Positions 1 through 8,343 are shown, numbered from the stretch's first letter. The stretch is DNA of 43,062 nucleotides from Acidobacteriaceae bacterium (GCA_027452245.1 DAIDGW010000177.1:1-43062), one strand, 5' to 3'. Program-made: numbers and translations. The notes: a model not told the origin generated them from the sequence alone.

Positions 1-78
1 TCGGGTGGCAGGTAAGTGATAACTGCCCCGCAACCGCCTCGGCAAGTGTTCAGATAGCTCAAGAGAGGCCGCAAATCT

Positions 79-107
79 TTGCACCTTTGAGCGACTCCCG
101 CTACAAT
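79..107 (+). promoter_or_regulatory. Sigma70-like promoter for the cheB-cheR pair
   Basis: TTGCAC at 79-84 and TACAAT at 102-107 are separated by 17 bases, close to the housekeeping consensus. Transcription would begin near 113, giving a short leader before the ATG at 126. The first 78 bases of the window hold no convincing gene. Confidence 0.5.
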
Positions 108-125
108 CGCGGTGCGACCTGAAAG

Positions 126-755
126 ATGCGCAAGCGCAAGAGCAGCGAGAGTATCGCGTCAGCGCTGCCCGCGGCTCCCCGGAAGTATGATCTGATTGCG
201 ATCGGCGCTTCCGCGGGTGGATTGTTGGCTCTCTCCGAAGTTCTGCGCCCGTTACCGGGCAACATGCCGTCCATAGTCGTGGTGCAACATTTGGATCCTT
301 CGCATAAGAGTCATTTGGCGATATTGCTATCGCGCAAGACTGGACAACGCGTGAAAGAGGCGGAGCACGGTGAACCGATCCTCCCTGGCGTGGTCTATAT
401 CGCGCCGCCCGATGAGCACCTGCTGGTGGGAGTAGGGAAGGTTCAGTTGGCCCACTCACAACTGGTGCATTTCTCGAGGCCGTCGATCGATCTGATGTTC
501 GAGTCCGTGGCCGGAATGTACGGTTCGCGGTCGATCGGAATCATCCTGAGCGGATCGAACACGGATGGTTCCACCGGGATACGCGCCATCCACGAGGCAG
601 GGGGAACGACCATGGCGCAGGATCCGACGACAGCTGAATTCCGGACGATGCCTCAGGCCGCCATCGATACGGGGTGTGTGGATATCGTCGCGCCCATCCA
701 GGAACTGGGGCGACGATTGATGAAATTGTGTGCAGGCGAACGGGTTGAACTATGA
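126..755 (+). CDS. Stand-alone CheB-type protein-glutamate methylesterase domain
   Basis: This 209-residue protein is a CheB catalytic domain without the receiver domain that controls classical CheB. The active site is visible: Ser29 in GASAGG, His55 in VVQHLDP and Asp147 in SGSNTDGSTG. The family hydrolyses methyl-glutamate or deamidates glutamine on chemoreceptors. A CheB lacking a receiver and joined to a CheR-PAS protein is usually part of a hybrid signalling module whose targets are not always flagellar. The stop codon overlaps the start of the next gene in ATGA, so the two are probably translationally coupled. No receptor, CheA or CheW gene is in the window. Domain call strong; physiological role unknown. 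Confidence 0.9.
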   Translation: MRKRKSSESIASALPAAPRKYDLIAIGASAGGLLALSEVLRPLPGNMPSIVVVQHLDPSHKSHLAILLSRKTGQRVKEAEHGEPILPGVVYIAPPDEHLLVGVGKVQLAHSQLVHFSRPSIDLMFESVAGMYGSRSIGIILSGSNTDGSTGIRAIHEAGGTTMAQDPTTAEFRTMPQAAIDTGCVDIVAPIQELGRRLMKLCAGERVEL

Positions 756-2638
756 GCAAAGAGGTCGGATTGAAAGAGCTGCTGCAGGAACTGGCCGAGC
801 AGCGAGGCTTCGATTTCCGAGGCTACAAAAAGACCACGCTGGAACGGCGGTTCCGAAAACGGATGTTCCAACTCAATATGGGGTCATACGCGGACTATGC
901 GCAGTTTATCCGCCGAACCCCCGATGAAGTCAACGAACTTCTGAATACGATCCTGATCAATGTGACGGAGTTCTTCCGCGATCCTCCGGCCTGGGAGGTT
1001 TTGAGACACGACATTCTTCCCAGGATACTGAAGCAGTTGAAGCTGGGCGCTTCCTTCCGCGCGTGGAGTGCGGGCTGTGCCAGCGGCGAGGAAGCGTACT
1101 CGATCGCGATTCTTCTGGCGGAATTCTTTGGGCCTCGGATTCTGGAGTTCGATATCAAGATCTATGCGACGGATATCGATGAAGAAGAACTGACCATTGC
1201 CCGCCGCGGGGAATATCCCGCGGAGGCACTGCGCAAAATCCGGCCGGAATGGCGGGAGAAATATTTCCACGGCAAGGGACCGCTGCGCGTGAACCGGGAT
1301 ATCCGGCGGTTGGTAATTTTCGGACGCAGCAACCTGGGGCAGGATGCGCCGATTTCTCACGTGAATCTGCTGACCTGCCGCAATGTGCTGATCTATTTCG
1401 ACCCTGAACTGCAGGAACAAATCCTCAGCCGCTTGCATTATGCGCTGGAGCCGGGAGGCATCCTGTTCCTTGGCAAGTCGGAGTCGCAACTCACCAATTC
1501 CAATCAGTTCCGCAGGCTGAATTCGCGATGGAGGATTTTCCAGCGCATCACGCCGCTGGAGACTCGCGATGTCGAAGACGAGGACGCTACATTTACGACG
1601 CCGCGAGAAGAGGCCAACACCAACAAAGTGCGCGAGGAACTGGATGCACTGATGCTGCAACAGCGTTACATGATGGATACGGGGCGTCTGGGGGTGATGA
1701 TCATCGGCCCGGACGATGTCATCAAGCAGCACAACTCCGCGATGTTAGCTCTTTATGGATTGACCCCTTTGAATCTGGTGGGCAAGCGACTGCAGGACAC
1801 GGACCTTTTTGTCCGCATTCCGGAACTGGCGGTGCAATTGCGGAGCACGCGGTTGAACAATGAGTCGTCGCGCATGCAAAGCCGGCTCCGGGCAGGCAGC
1901 GAAGAGCGCATGCTGGAACTGACGTTGCGGCCGGTATTGGACGATCGTGGGGAATCCAGCGGCACCCTTATCTGCTGCGAAGATGTGACCTTGCAGGAGA
2001 AGCTGCAGAAGACGATTGAGGAGCTGCAGTCCACCTGCGAAGAGTTGCAGTCGGCCAACGAAGAACTGGAGACCACGAACGAAGAGCTGCAGTCCACGAA
2101 CGAGGAACTGGAGACGACGAATGAAGAGCTTCAGTCCACGAACGAGGAACTGGAGACGACGAATGAAGAGCTGCAATCGCTGAATGAAGAATTAGAGACC
2201 ACCATCCAGGAACTGGAAGAACGCAGCAAGGAACTGGACGAGTTGAATAGCGTGTACACGCAGACGCTGGAGAAAATCCGTCTGCCTGTAATGCTGGTGG
2301 CGAAAGATCGACGGATTCAATTCTGGAACAGCGCTGCCCTGCGGCTGTTTGGCTTTAGATCGAAGCCGCCGGTTGAATTCCAGTTGGAGCAGTTGCCGGT
2401 TCCGGAGGAGTTTCGGAACATGGTGGTTCGGCGGCATCGCGCGGTGCTCGTGAAACAGAAGCCGATTCTGGCCAGGAAGCAGGACATGGGCGGACGCGTT
2501 GGCGAGGTCGATGTGCACTTCAACGTTGTGACGGAAGAAGATCACAACACGAATGTCTTGATCACCTTTGAGCCCCAAGGCACGCCGAAGGCAGTGCTGG
2601 AGGAAGCAAAGGACGCGGAGCGGGCTAAAAGCAAGTAA
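752..2638 (+). CDS. CheR-type methyltransferase with two PAS-like regions and a repeated coiled coil
   Basis: A 628-aa multidomain protein. Residues about 5-60 form the CheR N-terminal helical domain. Residues 70-265 are the SAM-dependent methyltransferase, with NVTEFFRD (70-77), SAGCASGEE (106-114) and TCRNVLIYF (208-216). A PAS-like region follows at about 295-410. Next comes a long coiled coil at about 412-500, built of 14-residue units of the EELQSTNEELETTN type, and a second PAS-like region at about 505-610. No histidine kinase domain follows, although many CheB/CheR/PAS hybrids carry one. CheR methylates receptor glutamates; the PAS domains suggest that an intracellular signal controls this. 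The ATG at 752 overlaps the cheB stop. The coiled coil is encoded by nearly identical 42-bp repeats. Confidence 0.9.
   Translation: MSKEVGLKELLQELAEQRGFDFRGYKKTTLERRFRKRMFQLNMGSYADYAQFIRRTPDEVNELLNTILINVTEFFRDPPAWEVLRHDILPRILKQLKLGASFRAWSAGCASGEEAYSIAILLAEFFGPRILEFDIKIYATDIDEEELTIARRGEYPAEALRKIRPEWREKYFHGKGPLRVNRDIRRLVIFGRSNLGQDAPISHVNLLTCRNVLIYFDPELQEQILSRLHYALEPGGILFLGKSESQLTNSNQFRRLNSRWRIFQRITPLETRDVEDEDATFTTPREEANTNKVREELDALMLQQRYMMDTGRLGVMIIGPDDVIKQHNSAMLALYGLTPLNLVGKRLQDTDLFVRIPELAVQLRSTRLNNESSRMQSRLRAGSEERMLELTLRPVLDDRGESSGTLICCEDVTLQEKLQKTIEELQSTCEELQSANEELETTNEELQSTNEELETTNEELQSTNEELETTNEELQSLNEELETTIQELEERSKELDELNSVYTQTLEKIRLPVMLVAKDRRIQFWNSAALRLFGFRSKPPVEFQLEQLPVPEEFRNMVVRRHRAVLVKQKPILARKQDMGGRVGEVDVHFNVVTEEDHNTNVLITFEPQGTPKAVLEEAKDAERAKSK
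2039..2206 (+). repeat. Four 42-bp tandem repeats encoding the coiled coil
   Basis: Units run 2039-2080, 2081-2122, 2123-2164 and 2165-2206. The second and third differ at a single base, while the outer two have drifted. Each encodes two heptads of the pattern EELQSxNEELETTN. Confidence 0.85.
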
Positions 2639-2651
2639 GCGATTTCGCAGT

Positions 2652-3134
2652 TCAACCGATGCGCTGCATGAGGCCTATGGATTCGGGGCGATGAGCGCTG
2701 CTTTTTGCACCGTGCGTACGAACGTGCGATGGTTTTTCCGTGGTCGCGATTTGCGGCAGGATTTTGGAAAGCCTCAGGACGGTGCGGTGAAGGATCTCGG
2801 CTCGTTTGTGGTGTTCTTGCATGAGCTGTCCCAGTTCCTTTCTGAGCTCGTGCGAGCGCGCGAGCGCAGGACGAGTTGAACAGCCGTTCGTAGAAGCCTC
2901 GTCTCTGCTTTCCTCGAGATGCAGCCCATTCTCTGTGCGCGCTATGGTAAGAAGCCAATATTTGAGTTCTGCTGGAATCGCAAAAACCGGGCTGCGCGGC
3001 CCCGTGCCTAGGCGGTGAACCGGGAGATTATATTGCTCTTCCCAGCGTTGAACTGTGCGCACGCCACGCTGAAGGAAACTGGAGATTTCCTTCCAGGAAT
3101 TCAGAATGTCGGCTTGCTTTCCATTCTCTGCCAT
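2652..3134 (-). CDS. Helix-turn-helix DNA-binding protein (MerR/excisionase-like)
   Basis: A 160-aa protein with an N-terminal winged-helix or excisionase-like DNA-binding region at residues 10-45. The stretch NSWKEISSFLQRGVRTVQRW, followed by LPVHRLG, is a form seen repeatedly in Acidobacteriota proteins. The rest (60-160) is charged, mostly helical and unrecognised. It converges on the cheR gene with 13 bases between stops. DNA binding is likely; targets are not visible. Confidence 0.75.
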   Translation of the reverse strand: MAENGKQADILNSWKEISSFLQRGVRTVQRWEEQYNLPVHRLGTGPRSPVFAIPAELKYWLLTIARTENGLHLEESRDEASTNGCSTRPALARSHELRKELGQLMQEHHKRAEILHRTVLRLSKILPQIATTEKPSHVRTHGAKSSAHRPESIGLMQRIG

Positions 3135-3190
3135 AGGTGCGCCGAAACTAGTCTACTTGGCCAAACTATACACCCAGTATAAGGAGAATC

Positions 3191-3214
3191 ATGAAATTGT
3201 TCCGGGATCGATGA
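3191..3214 (+). other. Seven-codon reading frame with a strong ribosome binding site
   Basis: AAGGAG at 3181-3186 stands four bases before an ATG that opens a 7-codon frame (MKLFRDR) ending in TGA. It may be a leader peptide or the stump of a lost gene. The rest of 3135-3373 holds nothing I recognise. Confidence 0.2.
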
Positions 3215-3373
3215 ATTCGGGACAGGGTTCGTTTTCCTCCTCATCCTTTCTGCGAAGGTTTAAGACGCGAATCCACCCTGATGGGATGCTCCGCAGTTGT
3301 GCAGAATTGCCAGTTTTTCTTCATGGCGCATCTTGGCGCTAGGAATCTCCCGATGTGCCGGTAAGCTGCTGAG

Positions 3374-3592
3374 ATGAACGGCGAGTGTGTTGTGCTTGCA
3401 TGTTTGCCCGTGTCCCTCATGCCGGACTTGGCGCAGAAGGAACCCGCGAGCAAGTACGTTATTGCAGAATGCGATTTCTGCTCTGTTCCGCTCTGGCTTT
3501 CCTCGCAAGGGCAATCGTTGGCGTTAACGGATGGCGTATTCAAATGCTGCCCGAATTGTGCAAGCACTATGTCGTATCGAATGGCGGCGTGA
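3374..3592 (+). CDS. Small protein with a zinc-ribbon-like cysteine pattern
   Basis: A 72-aa protein with a CxxC pair (ECDFC, residues 32-36) and a second cluster (KCCPNC) about 24 residues later, a spacing that would fit one zinc ribbon. No membrane segment or other domain is seen. A later ATG at 3422 would give a 56-aa version keeping all these cysteines; neither start has a convincing ribosome binding site. It lies 25 bases before another zinc-ribbon gene and close to a metallothionein gene, so a role in metal binding or redox is possible but unproven. Confidence 0.5.
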   Translation: MNGECVVLACLPVSLMPDLAQKEPASKYVIAECDFCSVPLWLSSQGQSLALTDGVFKCCPNCASTMSYRMAA

Positions 3593-3617
3593 AGCGAAAC
3601 TGTAACAACGGAAAAGA

Positions 3618-3821
3618 ATGAACCGCGAGCCGAAGTGTCCTTACTGTGTGGAAGGATCTGAATTCAAACCGATGACTGCAGATAGTGGAGGGCAATTCCA
3701 TTGCCCGGTATGTGGCCACCTGGAGTCGCCGTCCGACCGGAGTTTCAGGTGTAGCTGCTCCCGGTGTGGGGAAAGGAATGCCTGGCGTGGAACGCTGAAG
3801 CGCCCCCGACGGCGCCTCTAA
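3618..3821 (+). CDS. Small double zinc-ribbon protein
   Basis: A 67-aa protein with four cysteine pairs or near-pairs: CPYC at the N-terminus, CPVC in the middle, then CSCSRC close to the basic C-terminus. This can form one or two zinc ribbons. GGAAAAG lies just before the ATG. The C-terminal tail KRPRRRL is strongly basic, which could suit nucleic-acid binding. No family name can be given from sequence alone. It follows another cysteine-rich gene and precedes the metallothionein gene. Confidence 0.65.
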   Translation: MNREPKCPYCVEGSEFKPMTADSGGQFHCPVCGHLESPSDRSFRCSCSRCGERNAWRGTLKRPRRRL

Positions 3822-3998
3822 GTTCCGCGCACGGCTGAAATACCCGCAGAGACTTGTTCATCATTCCCCAGTTCACTCCGTTCGATCTCACGAGCAGGAA
3901 TCATCGGCAAACTAAGGATCAGAGACTGCATCCTAGGTGCACTCACGCTCGCTTTGTCTGATCCTCCAATTCTTCTTGCCGCAAAGAAAAGGAATTTT

Positions 3999-4163
3999 AT
4001 GGCGAATGCTGAAAGTAAGAAGTGCGCTCACGAGCCCTGTCAGTGCGTGGTCACCGATGGCAATCGATATTGCAGCCCGTCTTGCCAAGATGCAGGTTCA
4101 TCCGAGGTCGAGATTTCGTGTGGGTGCGGTCATGCAGCATGCGAACAGGAGAACCGTTCCTGA
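3999..4163 (+). CDS. Bacterial metallothionein (SmtA-like)
   Basis: A 54-aa protein with eight cysteines at 9, 14, 16, 25, 29, 41, 43 and 48 and histidines at 11 and 45. The order CAHEPCQC, then RYCSPSC, then CGCGHAAC, matches the cyanobacterial SmtA pattern (CACEPCLC, YYCSEAC, GCGHTGC). These proteins hold Zn or Cd in a Cys/His cluster in the cytoplasm and buffer or detoxify metal. I chose the ATG at 3999 rather than the longer frame at 3954: AAGGAA precedes it at 3989-3994 and the family has no N-terminal extension. No SmtB/ArsR repressor gene adjoins it. The base pattern upstream shows no obvious operator. Confidence 0.85.
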   Translation: MANAESKKCAHEPCQCVVTDGNRYCSPSCQDAGSSEVEISCGCGHAACEQENRS

Positions 4164-4276
4164 GCGAGCCTGGTTCCTGGGGAAATTCGGATGAGTATAA
4201 AGCGCAGGCGAATGCCCTAATCAAGCGCGCACCGCTGATAGGGTGCGACCTACAAAGCTATACGGACTTCGTTCGA

Positions 4277-4305
4277 TTGTTTCGGCCTCCGTGGCGCGAT
4301 ATTCA
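4277..4305 (+). promoter_or_regulatory. Possible promoter for the DUF4142 gene
   Basis: TTGTTT at 4277-4282 and TATTCA at 4300-4305 are 17 bases apart, just before the ribosome binding site AAGGAGG (4311-4317). The match to consensus is only moderate. Confidence 0.3.
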
Positions 4306-4329
4306 GTAGGAAGGAGGTAGATCGCACTC

Positions 4330-4941
4330 ATGAGAAGTTCCGGAACAGTTCTCAATCTATTACTGGGGGCTGCCATTACCGCATTGCCGGTGATCGCAGT
4401 AGGTCAATCAACCCCACAGGCCGCTGGCCAATATGGGGCAGCGACGCAGTCTAGCATGAATTCCAGCGGGAAGAAGCTCGATCAACAAGATCAGCATTTC
4501 GTCGATAAGGCTGCAGAAGGTGGCCTTGCGGAAGTGGAATTAGGACACCTGGCGGAGCAGAAAGCCACAAGTCCTGCGGTAAAGCAGTTCGCGGAGCGCA
4601 TGGTCAATGATCACTCCAAGGCAAATGATGAACTGAAGCAGATTGCAAGCGAGCAGGGTTTTCAGCTTCCACAGCATCTTTCCCAGAAAGAAATGATGAC
4701 CAAACAGCGACTCGAGAAACTGAGTGGCGAGAGCTTCAATAAAGCTTACATGCAGGATCAATTGAAAGACCATCAAAAGGATGTGGCTGCGTTTCAACAG
4801 GAATGCAAGACCGCAAAAGACCCTGCGATTCGGAATTTTGCCAAGCAAACAACGCCCATCCTGGAAAGCCACCTGAGAGAGGCGGAGCGCGTGGCTCCGC
4901 AGGTGCAGGCCAAGGCTGGTGCAGGTCCAATGACGAAGTAA
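4330..4941 (+). CDS. DUF4142 family secreted ferritin-like helical protein
   Basis: A 203-aa protein with an N-terminal signal peptide (about residues 1-25, ending AVGQ) and a DUF4142 domain from about 48 to 190. Typical landmarks are DQHFVDKAAEGGLAEVELG, FAERMVNDHSKANDELK and the late FAKQTTPILESHL. The family folds as a ferritin-like helical bundle in the periplasm or outside the cell. Its biochemical role is unsettled; it often accompanies stress genes. AAGGAGG lies about 12 bases before the ATG. A metallothionein gene lies upstream and a degraded dehydrogenase fragment downstream. Confidence 0.88.
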   Translation: MRSSGTVLNLLLGAAITALPVIAVGQSTPQAAGQYGAATQSSMNSSGKKLDQQDQHFVDKAAEGGLAEVELGHLAEQKATSPAVKQFAERMVNDHSKANDELKQIASEQGFQLPQHLSQKEMMTKQRLEKLSGESFNKAYMQDQLKDHQKDVAAFQQECKTAKDPAIRNFAKQTTPILESHLREAERVAPQVQAKAGAGPMTK

Positions 4942-4984
4942 CGCCTGTGACGGAAACCAGCTGCAGGGAGCAGGGCAAACAACC

Positions 4985-5209
4985 AATCCGATTCCGCCTG
5001 TGTGCAAACCGGAGAAGGTGGTGGAGGTGATTGTGCGAATGGCCACTGATCCCGAAGATGAGATCTCGGTTGGAACCGCCGCCAAGATTTCCCTTTTCGC
5101 TCATCACGCGCTCCGCCGACAACGAAAACACGAGGGGGCCGTGAAGAAACCGTTCGTGGGGGACAAGGAATCAGAGGCGACAAAGAGCGGAAAGTATCTT
5201 AGCGGATGA
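4985..5209 (+). pseudogene. C-terminal remnant of a short-chain dehydrogenase
   Basis: An open frame reads NPIPPVCKPEKVVEVIVRM then ATDPEDEISVGTAAKISL. This resembles the segment that follows the Rossmann core in long SDR proteins (typically PPVYxPExVAxAIL, then HPxREIxVGGAAK). No TGxxxGIG, NNAG or YxxxK core is present upstream; the frame runs straight back toward the DUF4142 gene. The only start available is GTG at 5000. I read it as the tail of a deleted SDR, next to an intact one. A small real gene is possible. Confidence 0.45.
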
Positions 5210-5225
5210 CAGGAAAACTTTGCTG

Positions 5226-6248
5226 ATGAGATCACGAAGCTGGAACGAAGCCAGTTTGCTTGGAACCGGGGCGGTGGCTGGATTGCTGGTCAGCCGATCG
5301 TTGTGCCGCCGGAAATATGACCTGCGGGGTAAGACCGTGTTCATCACGGGAGGATCCCGCGGGTTGGGCCTGGTTTTAGCGCGGGAGTTTGCCTGGCGCG
5401 GAGCCCATGTCGCGATTTCTGCTCGGGACGCCGATGAGCTCAAACGCGCCGAAACTGACTTGCGTAGATTTGCGGGAGAAGTGCTTGCCATCGAGACCGA
5501 CGTCACGATGCGGGAAGAAGCATATAACGCTGTGGCGCACATTCACCGCACTTTCGGCGCGGTGGACATCCTTGTAAATAATGCGGGGACGATCGCGGTC
5601 GGTCCACTGGAATCGATGACGATCGACGACTTCCGTAATTCCTTGAACACCCATTTCTGGGGTCCGTACTTCGCAACGATGGCTGTCCTTCCCGAGATGC
5701 GGGAGCGCCAGAAAGGACGCATCGTCAACATCTCGTCAATCGGGGGCAAGATCAGCGTGCCCCACCTGGTGCCGTATAGCGCCGGGAAATTTGCGCTCAC
5801 CGGATTTTCCGAAGGACTGCGGGCGGAGCTGCGAAAAGACAATATCTTGGTGACGACTGTTTGTCCGGGCTTGATGCGGACCGGCAGTCCCAGAAACGCA
5901 CTCTTCAAGGGAAACAATCAGGCAGAGTATGCCTGGTTTAGCATCAGCGACGGCTTGCCGGGATTGTCAATGAGTGTGGAAAGCGCGGCCCGCAAGATCG
6001 TTAAGGCGTGTGTGCGAGGTGAGAGCGAAGTTGTTCTCTCACTTCCTGCCAAGCTCGCGGTAATGGTACACGGCTTATTCCCGGGATTAACTTCAGACGC
6101 TCTGTCGTTTGTGCACCGAATTTTGCCATCCGCTCCGGCGGCTGAAAATGTTCCGAAAACAGGCAAGGAGAGTTCTTCGGAAGTGTCTCCATCCTGGCTC
6201 ACAACGCTAAACGAACGCGCGGCAGAACGAAATAATCAAATCGCTTGA
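5226..6248 (+). CDS. Short-chain dehydrogenase/reductase (SDR family)
   Basis: An NAD(P)-dependent oxidoreductase of 340 aa. A hydrophobic N-terminal stretch (GTGAVAGLLVSRSL) precedes the Rossmann fold, so it may be membrane-associated. Core motifs are TGGSRGLG (cofactor loop), NNAG, the catalytic ISS serine and YSAGK. The substrate cannot be told from sequence. The extra C-terminal 90 residues are usual for the long classical SDRs of soil bacteria. I prefer the ATG at 5226 over the TTG at 5220; AGGAA at 5211-5215 serves either. It leads a same-strand run with an SRPBCC protein (52-bp gap) and a zinc alcohol dehydrogenase, likely one transcript. Confidence 0.9.
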   Translation: MRSRSWNEASLLGTGAVAGLLVSRSLCRRKYDLRGKTVFITGGSRGLGLVLAREFAWRGAHVAISARDADELKRAETDLRRFAGEVLAIETDVTMREEAYNAVAHIHRTFGAVDILVNNAGTIAVGPLESMTIDDFRNSLNTHFWGPYFATMAVLPEMRERQKGRIVNISSIGGKISVPHLVPYSAGKFALTGFSEGLRAELRKDNILVTTVCPGLMRTGSPRNALFKGNNQAEYAWFSISDGLPGLSMSVESAARKIVKACVRGESEVVLSLPAKLAVMVHGLFPGLTSDALSFVHRILPSAPAAENVPKTGKESSSEVSPSWLTTLNERAAERNNQIA

Positions 6249-6300
6249 CCCGTGTTACTGCCGTGAAACTCTAACCCAACACAGTCTCAAGGGTGAACCT

Positions 6301-7068
6301 ATGAATACGAACAGAGAAGGTGCTCATCAGTACGCAGAAGCCTTCGGCAATGGCTCGAGTGGTCCGCGCAGGAAGCGGATTGCCATGTTTGCCGCGGGAA
6401 CTTCTGCAATGGCGTTTGGACTGGCGAAAAGAGGTTGGCTGCCAAAATTGCTGGCGACTGGCGGTGGCGTGCTGATGTATCGGTCCGTCATGTCGGAGGA
6501 GCCAATCCAGACCTATTTTGTGGTCAGCAATACGATCAACAAACCTGTCGAAGAAGTTTTCGCATTCATGCGTGATAGTAAAAACTGGCCCCGCCTCGAC
6601 GCCGATTTTGAAAAATCCTTTCAGGGAAGCGCGGTGAACGGGTTGGCGGAGAATGATCAGGAGCTACAGCTTTCCCACGAAGTTGAAAATCGCAGCTTGC
6701 GCTGGCAGATTCGTGAGATTGAAGGGGAAAACGAAATCGGCGCGCAATTTTCCCCAGCGCCGGGAAATCGGGGCACTGAGGTGTGGATTTTTGCCGAATG
6801 CTCAATTCCCACTTCCCCGGTCCGCAAGCTTTTCAAGATGACAGCCGGCAGCAGCGCGGAGCAGGTGGCGCGCGAACATCTGCGGCACTGTAAACAACTG
6901 CTGGAAGCGGGAGAAATTCCCACCACGCAAGGGCAGCCCGTGGGAAGTCGCGGGATCATCAGGAAGGCCAAGCGGGTCATGATGCGCGAACCGGCGGTAG
7001 AAGAAGAGAAGCGGCCATCCGCCAGCACTGCTGAACCAATATCGAAACAGAAATTGGCAGCCTCCTAA
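6301..7068 (+). CDS. SRPBCC (START-like) family membrane-anchored protein
   Basis: A 255-aa protein. Residues about 25-62 are a glycine/alanine-rich hydrophobic region, probably one or two membrane passes. The SRPBCC/polyketide-cyclase-like domain follows at about 73-205, starting [24 protein letters not shown], the usual entry strand and helix of this helix-grip fold. The fold binds hydrophobic ligands. The C-terminal tail (210-255) is basic and low in complexity. Proteins of this layout often sit next to zinc alcohol dehydrogenases, as here, where the next start is 20 bases on. Ligand and function unknown. Confidence 0.75.
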   Translation: MNTNREGAHQYAEAFGNGSSGPRRKRIAMFAAGTSAMAFGLAKRGWLPKLLATGGGVLMYRSVMSEEPIQTYFVVSNTINKPVEEVFAFMRDSKNWPRLDADFEKSFQGSAVNGLAENDQELQLSHEVENRSLRWQIREIEGENEIGAQFSPAPGNRGTEVWIFAECSIPTSPVRKLFKMTAGSSAEQVAREHLRHCKQLLEAGEIPTTQGQPVGSRGIIRKAKRVMMREPAVEEEKRPSASTAEPISKQKLAAS

Positions 7069-7087
7069 ACGAGGCAGGAGGAAAATC

Positions 7088-8287
7088 GTGAAAGCGCTAT
7101 GTTGGCAAGGTAAAAAAAAGGTCACGGTTGAAACGGTGAACGACCCGACGATCCTTAATCCCGAGGATGCTATCGTGAAAATCACGCTTACGGCGATTTG
7201 TGGATCTGATTTGCATTTGTATGACGGGTACATTCCCACGATGGAACCGGGCGATATCCTCGGCCATGAGTTCATGGGAGAAGTCGTGGAGGTGGGGCCA
7301 AAGGTGACGCGTTTGAAGCGTGGCGATCGCGTCGTGGTGCCCTTCACCATCTCATGCGGTAAGTGCAGCTACTGCCAGAACGGTTTGTGGTCGCTGTGCG
7401 ATAACTCGAATCCTAATGCCTGGATGGCCGAAAAACTGTACGGCTTCTCACCGGCGGGTCTGTTCGGCTACTCGCATATGCTCGGCGGATATGCGGGGGG
7501 TCAGGCGCAGTATGCCCGAGTGCCATTCGCGGATGTCGGACCAATCAAAGTTCCCGAGGGCCTGCGAGATGATCAGGTTCTCTTTCTCTCCGATATCTTC
7601 CCGACCGGATTCATGGCAGCGGACGTGTGCAACATCAAAGAGGGTCATGTTGTAGCGATCTGGGGCTGCGGTCCGGTAGGGCAGTTCGCAATTCGCAGCG
7701 CGTTCATGCTGGGAGCCGAACGTGTGATCACGATTGACTGTGTTCCCGAACGTATTGCGCTGGCAAGGAAGGCGAATGCGGAAATCATTCGCGACGATGA
7801 GACCGAAGACGTAGTGGAAGTCCTGAAGCAAATGACCGGTGGGCGCGGCCCTGACGCGTGCATCGACTGCGTGGGCATGGAAGCCCATGGGCACGACCTC
7901 GTTTCCGCCTACGACACTACCAAGCAACGCATGAAAATTGCCTTCGATCGACCAAAGGCTCTCAGGCAGGCGATCCAAGCCTGCGGTAAAGGGGGCACCG
8001 TTTCGATCCCGGGAGTGTACGGAGGTTTCCTGGACAAAGTCCCATTCGGAGCGGCATTCAACAAGGCGCTTACTTTCAAGATGGGACAGACGCACATGCA
8101 GCGATATATGCAACCGCTGCTCAGTCGAATCCAACAAGGAGAAATCGATCCGTCGTTCGTGATCACCCATCGTTTGACGCTGGATGACGCGCCGAATGCG
8201 TACCGCACGTTTCGTGATAAGGAAGATCAGTGTATTAAGGTTGTGATGGACCCATGGGCGGATGGAAGTTCCAGAGCCATGGCGTGA
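7088..8287 (+). CDS. Zinc-dependent alcohol dehydrogenase (formaldehyde dehydrogenase-like)
   Basis: A 399-aa medium-chain dehydrogenase. Catalytic zinc ligands are Cys38 (CGSDLH) and His60-Glu61 (GHEFMG), and the structural zinc is held by Cys90, 93, 96 and 104. The cofactor fold has GCGPVG at 193-198. The insert around [14 protein letters not shown] and the long C-terminal part resemble the glutathione-independent formaldehyde dehydrogenase branch, but the true substrate is uncertain. The start is GTG, well supported by AGGAGG at 7076-7081. It is the third gene of the SDR-SRPBCC-ADH run and is followed by a terminator. Confidence 0.9.
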   Translation: MKALCWQGKKKVTVETVNDPTILNPEDAIVKITLTAICGSDLHLYDGYIPTMEPGDILGHEFMGEVVEVGPKVTRLKRGDRVVVPFTISCGKCSYCQNGLWSLCDNSNPNAWMAEKLYGFSPAGLFGYSHMLGGYAGGQAQYARVPFADVGPIKVPEGLRDDQVLFLSDIFPTGFMAADVCNIKEGHVVAIWGCGPVGQFAIRSAFMLGAERVITIDCVPERIALARKANAEIIRDDETEDVVEVLKQMTGGRGPDACIDCVGMEAHGHDLVSAYDTTKQRMKIAFDRPKALRQAIQACGKGGTVSIPGVYGGFLDKVPFGAAFNKALTFKMGQTHMQRYMQPLLSRIQQGEIDPSFVITHRLTLDDAPNAYRTFRDKEDQCIKVVMDPWADGSSRAMA

Positions 8288-8312
8288 TTCTGAACCAGGC
8301 CTACAGCGATTT

Positions 8313-8343
8313 GGCTCGCGCTCGCATGCGGCGCGGGCCTTTT
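8313..8343 (+). terminator. Rho-independent terminator after the alcohol dehydrogenase gene
   Basis: GGCTCGCGC (8313-8321) pairs with GCGCGGGCC (8331-8339) with one G-U pair and a 9-base loop, followed directly by TTTTCTTT. Confidence 0.7.

Noticed and set aside
884-1732. A 282-codon minus-strand frame
   Set aside because: Antisense to the CheR methyltransferase core, which carries clear motifs.
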